From contig NZ_WLYK01000003.1 in assembly GCF_009707545.1 (NCBI RefSeq), positions 275,165 through 339,164 of the forward strand: a DNA stretch of 64,000 bases, written 5' to 3'. Source of the stretch: Nakamurella alba. GTDB lineage: Bacteria; Actinomycetota; Actinomycetes; Mycobacteriales; Nakamurellaceae. The translations under genes were made by a program, and so were the position numbers. Below the pieces are notes generated by a model, which made no database searches, was not told where the DNA came from, and saw nothing but the letters and a program-made list of their open reading frames with translations. Each line of letters starts with the position of its first letter. Position 1 is the stretch's first letter. This document shows, piece after piece, positions 45,158-53,839 of the stretch.

Positions 45158-45654
45158 ACGCCGACCTCGGTGCCGGTCCAGGAATCGCCGATACCGGGGA
45201 AGGACGCGAGAACCTTGTCGTGCGACCAGTCCTCGACCACGTGCACCTCGTGGTGGTTGCCCTCGATCTCGCCCTGCGGGTAGTGCACGATCGGGATCGA
45301 CAGGTACACGGCCCTGCGCGCCGCACCCACCGACTTCTCCCACAGCGCCAGGGCATCGGCCTCGCTCATGTGCTCGGCGACGTCGCCGAGGATCACCACG
45401 TCGGCGGACGGGAAGTCGACCTCGCGTGCGTCGCCGACGATGATGTCGTCGTAGTACCGGTGGAGCCGGTAGGTGTGGATGTAAGGCTCCCACACCTCGA
45501 CCCCGGTGAGGCGTGACACCTGTGGTCCGGCCAGCAGTTTGGCGTAGGTGCCGACCCCGGGGCCGATGTCCAGGACCTCGACCGGGCCGTCGGCGGCAAG
45601 GCCGTGCACCCGCTCCTTGATCCAGTCCTTGCCCTCGGCGGAGCTCATCGGCAT
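45139..45654 (-). CDS. Class I SAM-dependent methyltransferase
   Basis: The 171-residue protein has the motif I VEVLDIGPGVGTYAKLL, an acidic LTGVEVWEPYI as motif II, IIVGDAREVDFPSADVVILGDVAEHM and the conserved SIPIVHYPQGEIEGNHHEVH. It fits small methyltransferases of glycan loci that methylate sugar hydroxyls or carboxyls, though its target is unknown. ATG at 45654 follows GGAAGG with 8-base spacing. It converges on the glycosyltransferase gene and overlaps it by 19 bases, so the two may restrain each other by antisense transcription. Confidence 0.83.
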   Translation of the reverse strand: MPMSSAEGKDWIKERVHGLAADGPVEVLDIGPGVGTYAKLLAGPQVSRLTGVEVWEPYIHTYRLHRYYDDIIVGDAREVDFPSADVVILGDVAEHMSEADALALWEKSVGAARRAVYLSIPIVHYPQGEIEGNHHEVHVVEDWSHDKVLASFPGIGDSWTGTEVGVYELRK

Positions 45655-45753
45655 GCCTGACACCTTCCCTACCCGGACGACCGGATGCCGTCGGCGCCCC
45701 ACTTCCCCCGCACCGCACGGACCAATCGGCGGCCGGGGGAAGATCGGGATGCG

Positions 45754-46038
45754 TCAGTGCGTGATGGACTTCTTCCCGGAGAACCGCACGTACAGGAAGA
45801 CCACGATGATCGCGCCGATGATGGAGCCGATCAGGCCGGACGGCTGGAACCAACCCTCGCCCGGGTCCTTGCCGAAGATCGCCCAGCCCAGGAAACCGCC
45901 GACGAAGCTGCCGACGATGCCCAGCAGGATGGTCAGCGGGATGGACATCCCGCTGGTCCCGGACACCACCAGGCGGCCCACCGCGCCGGCGATGAGGCCC
46001 ACGATGATCATGGTCAGGATGAATCCGAACCAACCCAT
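45754..46038 (-). CDS. GlsB/YeaQ/YmgE family stress-response membrane protein
   Basis: The 94-residue protein has three membrane spans with the glycine-rich pattern VGLIAGAVGRLVV, LGIVGSFVGGFLGWAIFG and GLIGSIIGAIIVVFLYVRF, the transglycosylase-associated (GlsB/YeaQ/YmgE) family. Members are small general-stress membrane proteins of unclear mechanism. Length is typical. ATG at 46038 follows AAGGAGTACGTC. Confidence 0.88.
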   Translation of the reverse strand: MGWFGFILTMIIVGLIAGAVGRLVVSGTSGMSIPLTILLGIVGSFVGGFLGWAIFGKDPGEGWFQPSGLIGSIIGAIIVVFLYVRFSGKKSITH

Positions 46039-46320
46039 GACGTACTCCTTCTCTGTGTAGGGCCCGAGCGCGGCGTCATGCCGTCGACCGGTGCCCTGTG
46101 TTCACCGCCCCCTGCCGGTTCCCTCTTCCGTAAAGGCGAATCCGACGGCGCTGGTCTCCTCTCGCCGGATCCGGCCGGATTCCCGGTGATCGGCGTGTAT
46201 GACCCGCGGGTTCGTGGGCACACAGCGGTGGGAGTCCTTGGAAGGTGCTGGTCGCCGCCGCGGACGTGTCGCTCGAGCAGACGGGTGACGCCCGGTCATC
46301 ACTGCAGGAAGGCGGCCGAC
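46039..46320. other. Divergent intergenic region before the sugar transporter
   Basis: In these 282 bases I see no gene. A perfect 12-base palindrome GCCGGATCCGGC lies at 46164-46175 about 150 bases before the binding-protein gene and is a possible regulator site. No LacI-type regulator gene is nearby and no clear promoter boxes were found. Confidence 0.3.
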
Positions 46321-47661
46321 ATGTTCGGAAGCAACGACATCAGATCATCATCGGGCCGTGCGGTCAGCCGCCGGTTGTTCCTGGGCGGGGCGGGCGGCGC
46401 AGCGGCCGCCGCGGTGCTGGCCGGGTGCGGCGGGTTCTCCACGCCCAGCACCCCGGAGACCAGCTCGGGCACGAAAACCTTGAACTTCACCACCTGGGGC
46501 ACCGACGCCGAATTGGCCGGCCTGCGCTCCGGGATCGCCGCGTTCGAGGCCGCCAACAGCGGCACCACCGTTGCGCTCAACGCGGTGCCGTACGAGCAGA
46601 TGTTCACCAACATCGACGCGCAGCTGCAGGCCGGCAACCCGCCGGACGTGTTCCGGGTCCCGTACTACACCTTCGGCGGGTACGCGGGACGCGGCCAGCT
46701 GCTGGACCTGAGCGCGCACCTGCCGTCGGACTTCTCGAGCCGGTTCACCCCGCAGGCCTGGGCAGCGGTGCAGAACGGCGGCAAGCCGTTCGGGGTCCCG
46801 CACCACACCGACACCTCGGTGATCCTCTACAACAAGCCGATGCTCGACGCCGCCGGGATCACCGACATCCCGACCACCGCCGACACCGCCTGGACCTGGG
46901 ACGAGCTGGCGGAGGTCGCGAAGAAGCTGCGGGAGGAGCTGCCGGCGGACAAGTACCCGATGGCCTACAACTGGCAGGGCAACGGTGTCACCCGTTGGCT
47001 CAGCTGGCTGTTCCAGGCCGACGGCCGGTTCCTGGCCGAGGATCTCGTGACACCGGCCATCGACTCCGAGGCCGGGCGTGCCGCCGTCGAGTTCACCCAG
47101 AGCTTTTTCACCGACAAACTGGTGCCGCAGAACAACTCGGTGAAGTCGACGACCTACGCCAGCGACACCTGGTACGCGCAGACCTGCGCGATGGTCTGGG
47201 GCGGCGCCTTCCTGATCCCGGATGCCACCTCCACCCTCGACTTCGAATGGGGCGCCACCTTCGCCCCGCGAAACGCCCGCGGTGGCAGCGATTTCGGAGG
47301 CAACGCACTGGTCGGCACCGCCGGCGCCGCCGACCCCGCGCTGGTGGCGTCGTTCCTTGACTTCATGACGCAGGAGCAGCCGATGCGCGACTTCTGCGAG
47401 GGCGCGTCGCTGCTGCCCACCCGGGCCGATCTCGTCGAGTCCGGCATCGAGTTCAAGGTGCGGCCGGAGCTCTCGCCGATCTTCGTCGGCCAGGCTGCGT
47501 TGGTGCAGGCCCAGGACGCCGGGCAGGTTGCCTCGCCGTCGATGAGCAAGATCATCACCGTGCTGAAGGACCAGTTGGAGGAGGCGTTCGTCGGCGGACA
47601 GAGCGTCGAGGACACCATCGCCGGCCTGACCAGCGGGATCGCCGAGGCCACGAAGCAGTGA
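46321..47661 (+). CDS. ABC transporter sugar-binding lipoprotein
   Basis: This 446-residue extracellular solute-binding protein (family 1, maltose/oligosaccharide type) has a signal with twin-arginine RRLFLGG and lipobox LAGC (cysteine about residue 39), so it is probably exported by Tat and lipid-anchored. The mature part has LNFTTWGTDAELAGLRSGIAAFE and PDVFRVPYYTFGGYAGRGQLLDLS, and ends with a helix LKDQLEEAFVGGQSVEDTI. It delivers a carbohydrate to the permeases encoded next. ATG at 46321 follows AGGAAGG. GTGA overlap couples it to the first permease. Confidence 0.92.
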   Translation: MFGSNDIRSSSGRAVSRRLFLGGAGGAAAAAVLAGCGGFSTPSTPETSSGTKTLNFTTWGTDAELAGLRSGIAAFEAANSGTTVALNAVPYEQMFTNIDAQLQAGNPPDVFRVPYYTFGGYAGRGQLLDLSAHLPSDFSSRFTPQAWAAVQNGGKPFGVPHHTDTSVILYNKPMLDAAGITDIPTTADTAWTWDELAEVAKKLREELPADKYPMAYNWQGNGVTRWLSWLFQADGRFLAEDLVTPAIDSEAGRAAVEFTQSFFTDKLVPQNNSVKSTTYASDTWYAQTCAMVWGGAFLIPDATSTLDFEWGATFAPRNARGGSDFGGNALVGTAGAADPALVASFLDFMTQEQPMRDFCEGASLLPTRADLVESGIEFKVRPELSPIFVGQAALVQAQDAGQVASPSMSKIITVLKDQLEEAFVGGQSVEDTIAGLTSGIAEATKQ

Positions 47662-48590
47662 CCCTCGCCCCGCCCACCCCGGGGACCGACCGCGCCGCCC
47701 GGCCCCGCCGCGGACCACGCGGCCGGGCCGGCGAGGGCGCCGCCGGATACGCCTTCCTGACACCGATCCTGGTGCTGCTGGGCGTGTTCGTCTTCGTGCC
47801 GCTGGCCGGTGCGGTGGTCATCAGCCTGCAGCGCACCAACGGGTTCGGCGACGGCACGTTCATCGGGCTGGACAACTACGGCCGGCTGTTCACCGACCCG
47901 GTGTTCTGGCGGTCCGCACTCAACACCACCCTGTTCACGATCATCGTGACACCGCTGTCGATGGCCCTCGGTCTGGGTGCCGCCGTCCTGCTGAACTCGG
48001 TGCTGCCGGCGCGCGGGGTGTTCCGGTCGATCCTCATCGTGCCGATGGCGATCTCCGGCGTCGCGACGGCGCTGATCGGCGTGCTGGCATTCGACGAGAA
48101 CAGCGGCATCGTCGACAAGTTGCTGCGCGCAGTGGGTCTGCCCGCGATCTCCTGGCAGTCCGACGGCACAGCGGCCTTCGTCTCGGTGGTGCTGGTGACC
48201 CTGTGGTGGCGGGTCGGATTCAACATGCTGATCTACCTGGCCGGCCTGCAGGGCATCAGCCCGGCCATCTACGAGGCCGCCAAGCTCGACGGCGCCTCGG
48301 GCTGGCAGCGGTTCCGGTACATGACGGTGCCGATGGTCGGGCCGTCCTCGTTCTTCCTGCTGATCATGAACGTCATCTACTCGTTCCAGGTGTTCGACAT
48401 CGTGTTCGTGCTCACCGGTGGCGGACCGCAAAACGCCACCTCGGTGCTGGTCACCTACGCCTACGACACCGGGTTCGAGGTCCGCGACCAGGGCTACGCG
48501 TCCGCGATCGGCGTGGTGCTGCTGGTGCTGATGCTCGGCTTCACCGCGGTGCAGTGGCGGATCAGCCGGACCCGGGACCTGGTCGAATGA
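47658..48590 (+). CDS. Sugar ABC transporter permease (MalF/UgpA-like)
   Basis: The 310-residue inner-membrane protein has six predicted spans and the cytoplasmic EAA loop EAAKLDGASGWQRFRYMTVP (about residues 208-227) that contacts the ATPase. The N-terminal 35 residues are Arg/Pro-rich and cytoplasmic. GTG at 47658 overlaps the upstream gene's TGA. It pairs with the MalG-like permease. Confidence 0.93.
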   Translation: MTLAPPTPGTDRAARPRRGPRGRAGEGAAGYAFLTPILVLLGVFVFVPLAGAVVISLQRTNGFGDGTFIGLDNYGRLFTDPVFWRSALNTTLFTIIVTPLSMALGLGAAVLLNSVLPARGVFRSILIVPMAISGVATALIGVLAFDENSGIVDKLLRAVGLPAISWQSDGTAAFVSVVLVTLWWRVGFNMLIYLAGLQGISPAIYEAAKLDGASGWQRFRYMTVPMVGPSSFFLLIMNVIYSFQVFDIVFVLTGGGPQNATSVLVTYAYDTGFEVRDQGYASAIGVVLLVLMLGFTAVQWRISRTRDLVE

Positions 48591-49420
48591 CGACGATCTC
48601 GCGCCGCGGGCGGACCGGGCGCCGCTTGCGGGTGGCGCTGGCGGTGGTGGTCAGCGCCGTCGTGCTGTTCCCGCTCTACTGGATGGTCGTGGTGGCCTTC
48701 TCCACCCGCAGCGAGCTGCTCGGCGGCGAGTTCCGGCTGTGGCCGCAGACACTGACCCTGCAGAACTTCCGCCGGGTGTTCGACTCCTACCCGGTGCTCA
48801 CCTGGTTCGGGAACTCGGTGGCGATCGCCGTGGTGGTGGCACTGATCTCGGTCGCCGCCAGCCTGCTCGGCGGCTACGCCTTCGCACTGCTGCGCTTCCG
48901 TGGCGCGAACACGCTGTTCCTGGTGACGTTGTCGACGCTGATGATCCCCGTGCAGGTCATCATGGTGCCGCTCTTCGGTCTCGTCACCGATCTGAAGATC
49001 TACGGCAGCTACTGGGCGGTCATCCTGCCGACGGCGGCCTCGGCGTTCGGGGTGTTCCTGGCCCGCCAGTTCATCATCGGCATCCCACGTGAGCTCGTCG
49101 AGTCCGCCCGCATCGACGGTGCCGGGCACCTGCGGGTGTTCCGCTCCATCGTGCTGCCGCTCTGCCGGCCGCTGATCGCGGTGCTGTTCTTCATGAGCCT
49201 GCTGCAGACCTGGAACGACTTCGCCTGGCCGCTCATCGCTCTCAAGCAGAACGAACTCTTCACCCTGCCGATCGGCCTGCTCTACCTGCAGGGCCAGTTC
49301 GGCTCCGACTACGGCGGCACCATGGCGTTCGCACTGCTGAACGTGACCCCGATGGTGGTGCTGTTCCTGGTCTTCCAGCGCTACTTCGTCCAGGGCTTCG
49401 CCCGCACCGGTATCCGGTGA
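48587..49420 (+). CDS. Sugar ABC transporter permease (MalG/UgpE-like)
   Basis: The 277-residue protein has six spans, the typical FPLYWMVVVAFSTRSEL opening and EAA loop ESARIDGAGHLRVFRSIVLP. ATG at 48587 overlaps the upstream stop by 4 bases. No ATP-binding subunit gene follows; in actinomycetes a shared MsiK-type ATPase encoded elsewhere often serves such importers, which is likely here but not shown. Confidence 0.93.
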   Translation: MTTISRRGRTGRRLRVALAVVVSAVVLFPLYWMVVVAFSTRSELLGGEFRLWPQTLTLQNFRRVFDSYPVLTWFGNSVAIAVVVALISVAASLLGGYAFALLRFRGANTLFLVTLSTLMIPVQVIMVPLFGLVTDLKIYGSYWAVILPTAASAFGVFLARQFIIGIPRELVESARIDGAGHLRVFRSIVLPLCRPLIAVLFFMSLLQTWNDFAWPLIALKQNELFTLPIGLLYLQGQFGSDYGGTMAFALLNVTPMVVLFLVFQRYFVQGFARTGIR

Positions 49421-49448
49421 AGGCGGCCCGGACGGGAACAGGACCGAC

Positions 49449-50699
49449 ATGACCGACACCACCGCAGCAGCAGTACCGCACGCCATCGTCTCCGGGGCGA
49501 GCATCGCCGGCCTGTCCACGGCGTTCTGGCTGCGCCGGATCGGTTGGCAGGTCACCGTCCTGGAGCGCACGGAGGAGTTCCGGGAGGGTGGCCAGAACAT
49601 CGACGTGCGCGGCGTGGCCCGCGAGGTGCTGCGCCGGACGGGCCTCTTCGACGCGGTGAAGGCGCAGAACACCACCGAGACCGGGACTGTGCTGGTCGAC
49701 GCCGACGGATCGGTGCATGCCGAGCTGCCGTCCGACGACCCGGACGGCGCGACCGCCGAGCTCGAGGTGCTGCGCGGGGACCTGGCGAAGGTGCTGCGCG
49801 ACGCGCTGCCGCCGGGCGAGGACATCCGGTTCGGCGATCCCATCGCCTGCGTCCGGCAGGACGGCGACGCCGTCACCGTGACCACCGAGGCCGGGGAGAG
49901 CCTGACCGCCGACCTGCTGGTGATCGCCGAGGGCGTCCGCTCCTCGACCCGGGCGCTGGTGTTCCCGGACGCTGTCGACCCGCGGGACCTGCACATCACC
50001 ATGGCCTTCGGCACCATCCCCCGGATCGAATCGGACGACAACACCTGGCGCTGGTACACCGCTCCGGGCGGCCGGCAGGTGCACCTGCGACCCGACAACC
50101 ATGGCACCACCAGGGCCATCCTGGCCTTCGCGGACGAGGACAAGGACCACCCGGTCGACCTGACCGACTCCAGCCGCGAGGACGCTCTCGCCTGGCTGCG
50201 GGAACGGTTCGCCGACGCCGGCTGGCAGGTCGAGCGGGTGCTGGACGGGTTCGACACCTCGGAGGACGTCTACATCGACCGGCTCACCCAGATCAGGATG
50301 GACACCTGGCACCGCGGCCGGGTGTGTGTGCTCGGCGACTCGGGCTGGTGTGTCACGCCGATGGGAGGCGGCGGCAGCTCCCTCGCCCTGACGGCCGGCT
50401 ACGTGCTGGCCGCCCAGATCGCACAGATCCCTGCAGGCTCCGGGACTCCCGACCGGGAGGAACTGACTAAGGCGTTGCAGCGGTGGGAGGAGTGGATGCG
50501 CCCGCTGGTCGACGACGTGCAGACGCTGCCACCGGGTCTGGACCACTTCGCCTACCCGCGCACGGCTCTCGGCGTGAAGATCCGGGCCGTGGTCGACCGG
50601 ATCGTCATGTCCGGGCCGCTGAAGCCGCTGGTCGCGAAGATCACCCACGTCGCCGACGACGACCGCGAACTGCCCGCCATCGACCTCCACCGGAGCTGA
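49449..50699 (+). CDS. FAD-dependent monooxygenase
   Basis: The 416-residue group A flavoprotein hydroxylase has AIVSGASIAGLSTAFWLRRIG (GxGxxG-like FAD site), a LEVLRGDLAKVL segment in place of the usual RxxL loop, LLVIAEGVRSSTRALVF, and VCVLGDSGWCVTPMGGGGSSLAL with the second FAD motif GD. It resembles TetX/salicylate-hydroxylase-like enzymes acting on aromatic compounds with NAD(P)H and O2. ATG at 49449 lies 28 bases after the permease gene, so it may belong to the same transcript. It converges on the sigma factor gene with a strong hairpin between. Confidence 0.88.
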   Translation: MTDTTAAAVPHAIVSGASIAGLSTAFWLRRIGWQVTVLERTEEFREGGQNIDVRGVAREVLRRTGLFDAVKAQNTTETGTVLVDADGSVHAELPSDDPDGATAELEVLRGDLAKVLRDALPPGEDIRFGDPIACVRQDGDAVTVTTEAGESLTADLLVIAEGVRSSTRALVFPDAVDPRDLHITMAFGTIPRIESDDNTWRWYTAPGGRQVHLRPDNHGTTRAILAFADEDKDHPVDLTDSSREDALAWLRERFADAGWQVERVLDGFDTSEDVYIDRLTQIRMDTWHRGRVCVLGDSGWCVTPMGGGGSSLALTAGYVLAAQIAQIPAGSGTPDREELTKALQRWEEWMRPLVDDVQTLPPGLDHFAYPRTALGVKIRAVVDRIVMSGPLKPLVAKITHVADDDRELPAIDLHRS

Positions 50700-50705
50700 C
50701 CTTCA

Positions 50706-50734
50706 CCGCGCAGCGCCGGTCCGGCGCTGCGCGG
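50706..50734. terminator. Bidirectional terminator between the monooxygenase and sigma factor genes
   Basis: CCGCGCAGCGCCGG (50706-50719) and CCGGCGCTGCGCGG (50721-50734) form a perfect 14-base inverted repeat with a minimal spacer. Convergent genes end 7 bases to its left and 5 bases to its right, so it can terminate both. Confidence 0.85.
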
Positions 50735-50738
50735 GTTC

Positions 50739-51605
50739 TCAGGCTGCTGCGGCCACGTCTCCCGAGGAGTTGACCGTGCGGCCGAAGTGGTCCCGGGCAG
50801 CTGTCAGCAGTCGGGCCAGGATCCGCGAGACCTGCATCTGACTGACGCCGATGGCCGCTCCGATCTCGGACTGCGACATCTCGTCGACGAACCGCATCCG
50901 CAGCACCGACAGGTCACGTTGGGCCAGCCCTTCGAGGAAACCGGACAGCATCACCTGGTTCTCCACCTGCTCGAAACCGGGCTCGGTCGACGGCAGCACG
51001 GTGGAGAACGGCAACTCGTTGCCGTCGCCGTCCGACAGCGGTACGTCGAGCGAGGCGGGGTAGGAGATGCCCGAGATCTTCCTGGCGGAGCGGAGGTCCT
51101 CCACGGTCACGCCGATGCGTTCGGCGACCACGTCGTCGCTGTGCACGCGCGGATCGTCCGCTTCCAGAGCGCTCGCCGCCGACCGGATCTCCTGCAGCCG
51201 CCGCGGCGGGCGGATGGTGGCCGAGTGGTCCCGGAAGTACCGGCGGATGTCGCCGGTCATGGTGGGGACCGCGTACTGCAGGAAGTCGTCGCACCGACCC
51301 GGCCGCCATCGGTCGGCAGCCTTGATCAGTCCCATCCAGGCCACCTGCTCCAGGTCGTCGATCTCGATCCCCCGGCGGGCGAACCGCCGGGCGACCGCTT
51401 TCACCACGCCACGGTGACGCCGCGCCACGGCATCGATGATGCGGCGCCGGCGGTTCGGGTCTGTGGCCTCGGCCAACTCGTCCATGAGCAGGTTGACGGC
51501 GGTCTGCCGGTCCTGCCGCGCCTCTGCGCTGTCACCGGGCCGCACGTCGGGCGTCACGGCCCGTGAGGCTCTGTCGATCGGGGTGGGAACTGAGATGGCT
51601 GACAC
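50739..51605 (-). CDS. SigB/SigF-family RNA polymerase sigma factor
   Basis: The 288-residue sigma-70 factor has region 2 (IEIDDLEQVAWMGLIKAADRWRPGRCDDFLQYA), region 3 and region 4 (VLRMRFVDEMSQSEIGAAIGVSQMQVSRILARLL), the arrangement of SigB/SigF/SigG-type stress and development factors. It lacks region 1.1. Such factors usually need an RsbW-type anti-sigma protein; none is adjacent, so regulation must come from elsewhere. GTG at 51605 is the start. Its targets in this window are not identifiable. Confidence 0.9.
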   Translation of the reverse strand: MSAISVPTPIDRASRAVTPDVRPGDSAEARQDRQTAVNLLMDELAEATDPNRRRRIIDAVARRHRGVVKAVARRFARRGIEIDDLEQVAWMGLIKAADRWRPGRCDDFLQYAVPTMTGDIRRYFRDHSATIRPPRRLQEIRSAASALEADDPRVHSDDVVAERIGVTVEDLRSARKISGISYPASLDVPLSDGDGNELPFSTVLPSTEPGFEQVENQVMLSGFLEGLAQRDLSVLRMRFVDEMSQSEIGAAIGVSQMQVSRILARLLTAARDHFGRTVNSSGDVAAAA

Positions 51606-51856
51606 GGCATACTCCCGGCCTCGCGCTGCGGAGGCTGGCTGTTCAACCCGTCCTGTGGTGTGCGTGCCCGGTCGACCTGCCGGTCATCCCCGGCGAACGG
51701 GTGATGAGCCCGACGGGCCGTGAACTGATCGGGGCGGCCCCGCCGGCTCGGGGGGTGGGCCGGCGGGGCCTTCGGCTCGACCTCCCGGGGGGTGGGAGGG
51801 AGCCGCGTGCTCCCACTGCCCACCGATGGGAGGGGCTCAAACACCGGGTTCGATGA
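51606..51856. other. Region upstream of the sigma factor gene
   Basis: No gene is supported in these 251 bases, which lie between two minus-strand genes and must hold the sigma factor promoter. The best SigF-like candidate, GTTT and GGGCAG 17 bases apart on the minus strand, is poor. A short GGGAG/CTCCC hairpin near 51805 is the only other structure noticed. Confidence 0.3.
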
Positions 51857-52927
51857 TCAGGACTCCCGCCGCCGGGTGATGGCCCCGGATCGCTGCCGGT
51901 CCCGGAGTTCGCCGGCCACCGTGCGTGGCCGTAGCACCGGGCTCGGCCCGGACGCACCGTCGCGGAGCCCGGAGATCAGTTCGCGCAGGATCTGGTCGGC
52001 GTCCCTGGTCGGCGCCCAGTCGAGTTCCTGTGCCGCACGGCTGGTGTCGAGCAGCGGCGCGCCGTAGGCGAGATCGAGCCACCCCGGCTCGACGCGCTGC
52101 AGGCGCAGCCGGTAGCTGACGTCGACCAGGGCGCGCAGCGCGGGCAGCGGCACCGGGATGCGCGCGGCATGCAATGCCGAGGCCAGCAGTTCGTCCGTCA
52201 GCGGTGTCGGTGCGGCCAGGTTGAAGGCCCCACCAGCGCCCCGGAGCACCACCTGCGACACGGCCGCGGCCACATCCCGCGCATACACCACCGGCACCTG
52301 CAGCCCAGGGGCCAGCGGCAGGACGAACAGCAGGTCCAGTGCCCAGCGCGGAAACCAGGCCGGTGCGCCGTACCGGAGCAGGGCGGAGGCGGCCGACCGC
52401 TGCATCACCAGCCCCGGACGGATCCGGGTCAGCAACGGCCCGTCGCCGCGGCCGTCATGCTCGTCCATCAACTCCTCGGCGGCCACCTTGTGCCGGCTGT
52501 ACTCGGAACTCGGAACGCCGGTGGTCGGCCAGTTCTCGTCCACCGCGGCGCCGGGGACCGACGGCGGCGCGTAGGCGCCGACCGAGGAGAACTGCACCAC
52601 GTGCCCCACGCCGGCACGCTGCGCCGCCGCCAGTACGGTGCGCAGCGATCCCACGCCCACATCCGCCAGCCGCTTCTCGTCGCTCATCGGCTGGAAGCCC
52701 CACACCAGGTTGACGATCGCCGACACACCCTGCAGCCGAGCTGTCAGTTCGTCGACGGCGCCGGTGGCGGTCAGATCGAGCGGAACCCAGTCCGCGGAGT
52801 CGAACGGCGGTACCCGGTCGGGCAGCCGGCGGGCGACCGCGGTCACCCTGATGTCGGGGTGCCGGGCAAGGTCCGCCAGGACCGCCGAGCCGATGTTGCC
52901 GGACGCACCGGTCACGAGAACTCGCAC
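51857..52927 (-). CDS. NAD-dependent epimerase/dehydratase family protein
   Basis: The 356-residue extended SDR starts RVLVTGASGNIGSAVLADL (GxxGxxG), has VVQFSSVGAY and YSRHKVAAE (YxxxK), and a substrate domain ending in a basic tail. The FSSVGAY/SEYSRHK layout fits atypical epimerases of actinobacteria whose substrates are unknown. GTG at 52927. A DUF1295 membrane protein gene lies upstream with a 62-base gap on the same strand. Confidence 0.85.
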   Translation of the reverse strand: MRVLVTGASGNIGSAVLADLARHPDIRVTAVARRLPDRVPPFDSADWVPLDLTATGAVDELTARLQGVSAIVNLVWGFQPMSDEKRLADVGVGSLRTVLAAAQRAGVGHVVQFSSVGAYAPPSVPGAAVDENWPTTGVPSSEYSRHKVAAEELMDEHDGRGDGPLLTRIRPGLVMQRSAASALLRYGAPAWFPRWALDLLFVLPLAPGLQVPVVYARDVAAAVSQVVLRGAGGAFNLAAPTPLTDELLASALHAARIPVPLPALRALVDVSYRLRLQRVEPGWLDLAYGAPLLDTSRAAQELDWAPTRDADQILRELISGLRDGASGPSPVLRPRTVAGELRDRQRSGAITRRRES

Positions 52928-52989
52928 CCACCACCACTACCCATCCGGGCGTGATCGACGCGCCGCGTAAGGAACCTCCCGCTCCGGGC

Positions 52990-53787
52990 TCAGTCCCCCG
53001 TCGGTGGCCACGGGAAGAACAACGAGACCCGGCGCTGGTAGTCGCGGTAGCCGGGCCGGCTCTGCATCCGGCGTTCCGTGCGCTTCGCGCCGGTGGCGTA
53101 CACCAGCAGGTAGCTCATCAGCGCCGGGGCCGGGATCGTCCAGGTCGCCGGGGCCGACGCCGCGGCGGCCACGAAAGCGCCGTCCCACACCAGCGAGTCG
53201 CCGAAGTAGTTGGGATGCCGCGACCATCCCCACAGCCCGGTGTCGAGCACGTCCGGCTTGTCGTCGTCGTCACGTTGCTGGAATCGGTCCTTCTGCTGAT
53301 CTGCCAGCGCCTCGATGATGGCGCCGCCGGCCATCACCGCGATCCCCACCGGGAACAGCCACCGACGCGCCGACCTGGGCAGCCCGCACGCGGCCGCGAC
53401 CTGCACCGGAGCCGACACCAACAGCTGGGACAACCCCTGCGTCACGAACACCTTGCCGACCACACCGGCGGTCGAGGCGCCCTCCAGGAACTCCGTGTAG
53501 CGCGGGTCCTCCTCGTCGTGCCGGCCCAACCGGCTCAGCATCTGCCGTTCCAGCCGTACCGACCAGGCCGTGACCGCCGCGGCCAGCGACCAGCGGCGCA
53601 GCCGGTTCCCGCTGCCCAGCGCCGCGCTGGTGATCGCGATGGCCGCCAGCCCGGGACCCCAGACTCCGTCGGCGTAGTCCCGACGATCCTTCTTCAGCGC
53701 GATGACGGCCGTGGCCGACTGCAGCACCGTGGTCACCGCGGCGCTCGCCACGGCCACCCGCCGCAGATTCTTCAGATCAACACCCAT
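52990..53787 (-). CDS. DUF1295 (steroid 5-alpha-reductase-like) membrane protein
   Basis: The 265-residue protein has about six membrane spans and the C-terminal signature DTGLWGWSRHPNYFGDSLVWDGAF, then SRPGYRDYQRRVS, shared with DUF1295, ICMT and steroid reductases. The HPNYFG region binds a nucleotide or SAM-type cofactor in relatives. The substrate is probably lipophilic. The gene may be cotranscribed with the epimerase-like gene downstream. Confidence 0.85.
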   Translation of the reverse strand: MGVDLKNLRRVAVASAAVTTVLQSATAVIALKKDRRDYADGVWGPGLAAIAITSAALGSGNRLRRWSLAAAVTAWSVRLERQMLSRLGRHDEEDPRYTEFLEGASTAGVVGKVFVTQGLSQLLVSAPVQVAAACGLPRSARRWLFPVGIAVMAGGAIIEALADQQKDRFQQRDDDDKPDVLDTGLWGWSRHPNYFGDSLVWDGAFVAAAASAPATWTIPAPALMSYLLVYATGAKRTERRMQSRPGYRDYQRRVSLFFPWPPTGD

Positions 53788-53839
53788 TGCCCTGTCTTCC
53801 TTGTCGTGCCCGGCCGCACTGTCGCGCGGGACCGTCCGT

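Noticed and set aside
37690..45654. Capsule or O-antigen locus.
   Set aside because: No Wzx/Wzy, ABC exporter, initiating sugar-phosphate transferase or nucleotide-sugar genes are present.
46164..46175. LacI-type operator for the sugar transporter.
   Set aside because: The palindrome GCCGGATCCGGC lacks the usual LacI-family pattern and no such regulator gene is adjacent; kept only as a weak note.
51780..51845. SigF-dependent autoregulatory promoter (GTTT-N17-GGGCAG) for the sigma factor gene.
   Set aside because: Spacing is too long and the -10 match is poor; it is not distinguishable from chance.
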